From positions 1 through 5,037 of the forward strand of contig MHER01000133.1 in NCBI GenBank assembly GCA_001805205.1: DNA of 5,037 nucleotides, in the 5' to 3' direction. A program made the position numbers and the translations under genes. This DNA is from Nitrospirae bacterium RIFCSPLOW2_12_42_9 (GTDB lineage Bacteria; Nitrospirota; 9FT-COMBO-42-15; HDB-SIOI813). The notes beneath the pieces were generated by a model. That model saw only the letters and a program-made list of their open reading frames with translations, was not told the DNA's origin and made no database searches. Of the stretch, positions 4,725 to 5,037 are shown in pieces (the first letter of the stretch is position 1; each line of letters opens with the position of its first letter).

Positions 4725-5037
4725 ATGAAATTACTCATAACTGGAGGTGCAGGTTTTATCGGCAGCAATTTTATCAGATACATGATAAAAAAGTATCCGG
4801 ACTATAAGATTATCAATCTGGATAAACTAACCTATGCCGGAAACCTGGACAATCTTAAGGATATTGAGGATCACCCAAATTATACATTTGTGAGAGGTGA
4901 TATTTGTGATGTGAAGAGTGTGGCCGAGGCTGCTGCGGGGGTGGATGCAATATTGAATTTTGCTGCTGAGACACATGTTGACCGCTCAATATTAGAGCCC
5001 GGGAGTTTTATCCAGACCGACATATATGGTACATATG
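4725..5037 (+). CDS. rfbB: dTDP-glucose 4,6-dehydratase, N-terminal part (3' end outside window)
   Basis: RmlB/RfbB converts dTDP-glucose to dTDP-4-keto-6-deoxyglucose using bound NAD. The 104 visible codons read MKLLITGGAGFIGSNFIRYM at the start, which is the GGxGFIG dinucleotide-binding loop of extended short-chain dehydrogenases. These are followed by INLDKLTYAGNLDNL (the acidic residue binding the adenosine ribose plus the TYAGN motif specific to sugar-nucleotide dehydratases), FVRGDICD, and NFAAETHVDRSI with the FIQTDIYGTY segment. These together are diagnostic of RmlB. The catalytic Tyr-x-x-x-Lys lies beyond the window. The ATG at 4725 has GGGAG five bases upstream (4715-4719). The gene follows the type A repeat and supplies the substrate type expected by the cupin just before it. 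Confidence 0.93.
   Translation, partial: MKLLITGGAGFIGSNFIRYMIKKYPDYKIINLDKLTYAGNLDNLKDIEDHPNYTFVRGDICDVKSVAEAAAGVDAILNFAAETHVDRSILEPGSFIQTDIYGTY

Overview
This window is a bacterial polysaccharide or glycan biosynthesis locus at roughly mid-40s percent GC. It looks like a chromosome region from a Nitrospirota/Desulfobacterota-type or similar environmental lineage. That placement is inferred from the gene families and from the abundance of short dispersed palindromes. The sequence alone does not fix the taxon.

Layout from left to right: (1) the C-terminal part of a radical SAM/SPASM protein that starts before the window (1-464). (2) A dispersed palindromic repeat, copy 1 (468-533), and a 9-bp tandem repeat. 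(3) A regulator with an EPS-type (MarR-like) winged helix joined to a Rossmann-like nucleotide-binding domain (563-1144). (4) On the minus strand, convergent with the regulator, two overlapping tiny membrane-protein genes (1445-1242 and 1255-1151). The second is only 34 codons long but has a full AAGGAGG ribosome-binding site. (5) A divergent control region with a good sigma-70-like promoter pointing right. (6) A long-form glucose-1-phosphate thymidylyltransferase, RmlA (1604-2683). (7) A hairpin-forming palindrome. (8) An alkaline-phosphatase-superfamily phosphodiesterase (2768-4111). (9) A cupin of the dTDP-4-dehydrorhamnose 3,5-epimerase family (4114-4629) carrying a palindromic element inserted in frame. 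(10) Palindromic repeat, copy 2 (4630-4699). (11) The first 104 codons of dTDP-glucose 4,6-dehydratase, RmlB (4725 to the window end).

How the genes fit together: RmlA makes dTDP-glucose, RmlB converts it to dTDP-4-keto-6-deoxyglucose, and the RmlC-like cupin probably epimerises or isomerises a keto-sugar nucleotide. No reductase (RmlD) is visible, so the final sugar is unknown. The phosphodiesterase lies between the sugar-nucleotide genes and presumably acts on a glycan, lipid-linked or nucleotide substrate. The regulator is the likely local controller.

The most unusual content is the repeat biology. Two copies of one palindrome lie in direct orientation just after stop codons and flank a block of about 4.1 kb. 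A second, G/C-tract palindrome has been absorbed into a coding sequence as about 19 extra residues. Both palindrome types share the central octamer CCTTAAGG. The overlapping small membrane-protein pair is the best candidate for an undescribed gene unit.
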